Assembly: GCA_965658745.1 (NCBI GenBank)
Contig: CBFHTK010000006.1
Span: 1 to 64,000, forward strand
Direction: 5' to 3'
DNA from: JAHDFB01 sp965658745
Lineage (GTDB): Bacteria; Bacteroidota; Bacteroidia; Chitinophagales; Saprospiraceae
DNA: 64,000 nt
In this document: one piece after another, positions 63,313-64,000 of the stretch
Numbering within the stretch: the stretch's first letter is position 1
Layout of the letters: the number at the start of each line of letters is the position of its first letter
Notes under the pieces: generated by a model
Database searches by the model: none
What the model saw: the letters and a program-made list of their open reading frames with translations, nothing else
What the model was told of the DNA's origin: nothing
Program-made: the position numbers and the translations under genes

Positions 63313-64000
63313 TTTTCGACATACCCAATATAGAGGTTTTTCTAATTGTATTGCCCATTGTTGCTTTTTTGTACTCTAGTGTGGGTCATGGAGGAGCGAG
63401 CGGCTATTTGGCTTTAATGGCCTTATTTTCCTTTTTGCCAGAAACAATGAAGCCGACGGCACTGCTTTTAAACGTTTTCGTTGCTGGAATTGCATTTTAC
63501 CATTACTACAAAGAAGGATATTTTGACTTTAAGTTGTTTATTTCTTTCGCAATGACATCTATTCCGCTAGCCTTCGTTGGTGGGATGATTGAAGTTGACG
63601 CAACGCTGTACAAAAAACTTCTCGGATTACTGTTGATATTTGCAATTTTAAGAATGCTCAATATCATTGGGCGTAATACAGGTCAAATAAACGAAGTAAA
63701 GATTTGGCAAGGTTTAGTAGTTGGCGGTATAATAGGTTTCTTTTCAGGTCTAATTGGAATTGGAGGTGGTGTCATATTAACGCCGGTAATCTTGTTATTG
63801 CATTGGGGAGAGATGAAGACTGCAGCAGCAGTCTCAGCCTTGTTTATTTGGGTAAATTCCATAGCTGCCTTACTAGGTCAATTTAGCAGTGGTGTTCGCC
63901 TCTCTTGGGATCTTGTAGTTTTGGCAATGATCGCGCTGGTAGGTGGCTATTTTGGAGGATACTATGGTAGTAAAAGACTCAATAATGTGTTTTTGAGATA
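63309..64000 (+). CDS. TauE/SafE family transporter, cut by window edge
   Basis: The first 230 residues of a membrane protein, ATG 63309, run off the right edge; translated by hand. The TauE/SafE signs are YSSVGHGGASGYLAL early and GFFSGLIGIGGGVILTPVI in the middle, both duplicated glycine-rich motifs. The family transports sulfite, sulfonates or other anions. The four-base overlap with the ModE-like gene shows co-transcription, so a link with molybdenum enzymes (for example a sulfite-related molybdoenzyme) is possible. Confidence 0.92.
   Translation, partial: MIFDIPNIEVFLIVLPIVAFLYSSVGHGGASGYLALMALFSFLPETMKPTALLLNVFVAGIAFYHYYKEGYFDFKLFISFAMTSIPLAFVGGMIEVDATLYKKLLGLLLIFAILRMLNIIGRNTGQINEVKIWQGLVVGGIIGFFSGLIGIGGGVILTPVILLLHWGEMKTAAAVSALFIWVNSIAALLGQFSSGVRLSWDLVVLAMIALVGGYFGGYYGSKRLNNVFLR

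Overview
The window is chromosomal DNA of a Bacteroidota bacterium, most likely from the Saprospiria/Cytophagia-like marine lineages. The indicators are a SusC/TonB-type receptor with an N-terminal carboxypeptidase-regulatory-like domain, five very large secreted proteins carrying type IX secretion (T9SS) C-terminal signals (two type A, three CHU_C/gliding-associated type B), promoter -7 boxes of the form TAnnTTTG before many genes, weak Shine-Dalgarno sequences, and low GC content. No phage, plasmid, integrase or CRISPR array is present.

Layout. 1-2400: an operon on the minus strand (hypothetical, era, der; der runs off the left edge) and a NadR-like kinase. 2470-5640: a TPP riboswitch controlling a TonB-dependent receptor, so probably thiamin uptake, then a small outer-membrane barrel protein. 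5889-28335: 22 kb of four consecutive giant T9SS cargo genes built from PKD, Ig-like, FN3-like and SprB-like modules, closed by a strong terminator. 28480-38660: a frameshifted desaturase, aconitase, tRNA-Lys, RNase Z with a STAS protein, clpC, and infC/rpmI/rplT. 38850-50200: a MacB-type permease, queA, a DUF2795 protein, cmk, a MarC protein, outer-membrane and hypothetical proteins, an M19 dipeptidase, and a TPR-AAA ATPase coupled to a TPR membrane protein. 50370-57070: a VIT-family transporter, a broken caspase-like gene, and a fifth T9SS cargo protein with BNR-like and discoidin-like domains. 57340-61550: NhaD antiporter and a small regulated cluster (membrane protein, winged-helix regulator, DUF4173 protein) with two copies of a perfect palindromic operator. 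61790-64000: moeA, a ModE-like regulator and a TauE/SafE transporter (runs off the right edge) in one operon.

Structure outside the genes. Two GC-rich, foldable intergenic islands (about 29440-29565 and 47317-47502) share a tail motif and look like a dispersed structured element. A 167-bp MITE-like element with 19-bp terminal inverted repeats and a 5-bp TTTAA duplication lies at 45289-45465. The TPP riboswitch has a downstream segment that could compete for its P1 strand. infC uses a TTG start. A terminator-like hairpin ends five bases before cmk. Two genes (desaturase, caspase) each lack one base in a homopolymer run, which means either real gene decay or sequence error.

All identifications were made by reading motifs and translations directly; no database search was run. 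Family names are therefore recognition-based and functional statements are inference unless the motif is quoted.
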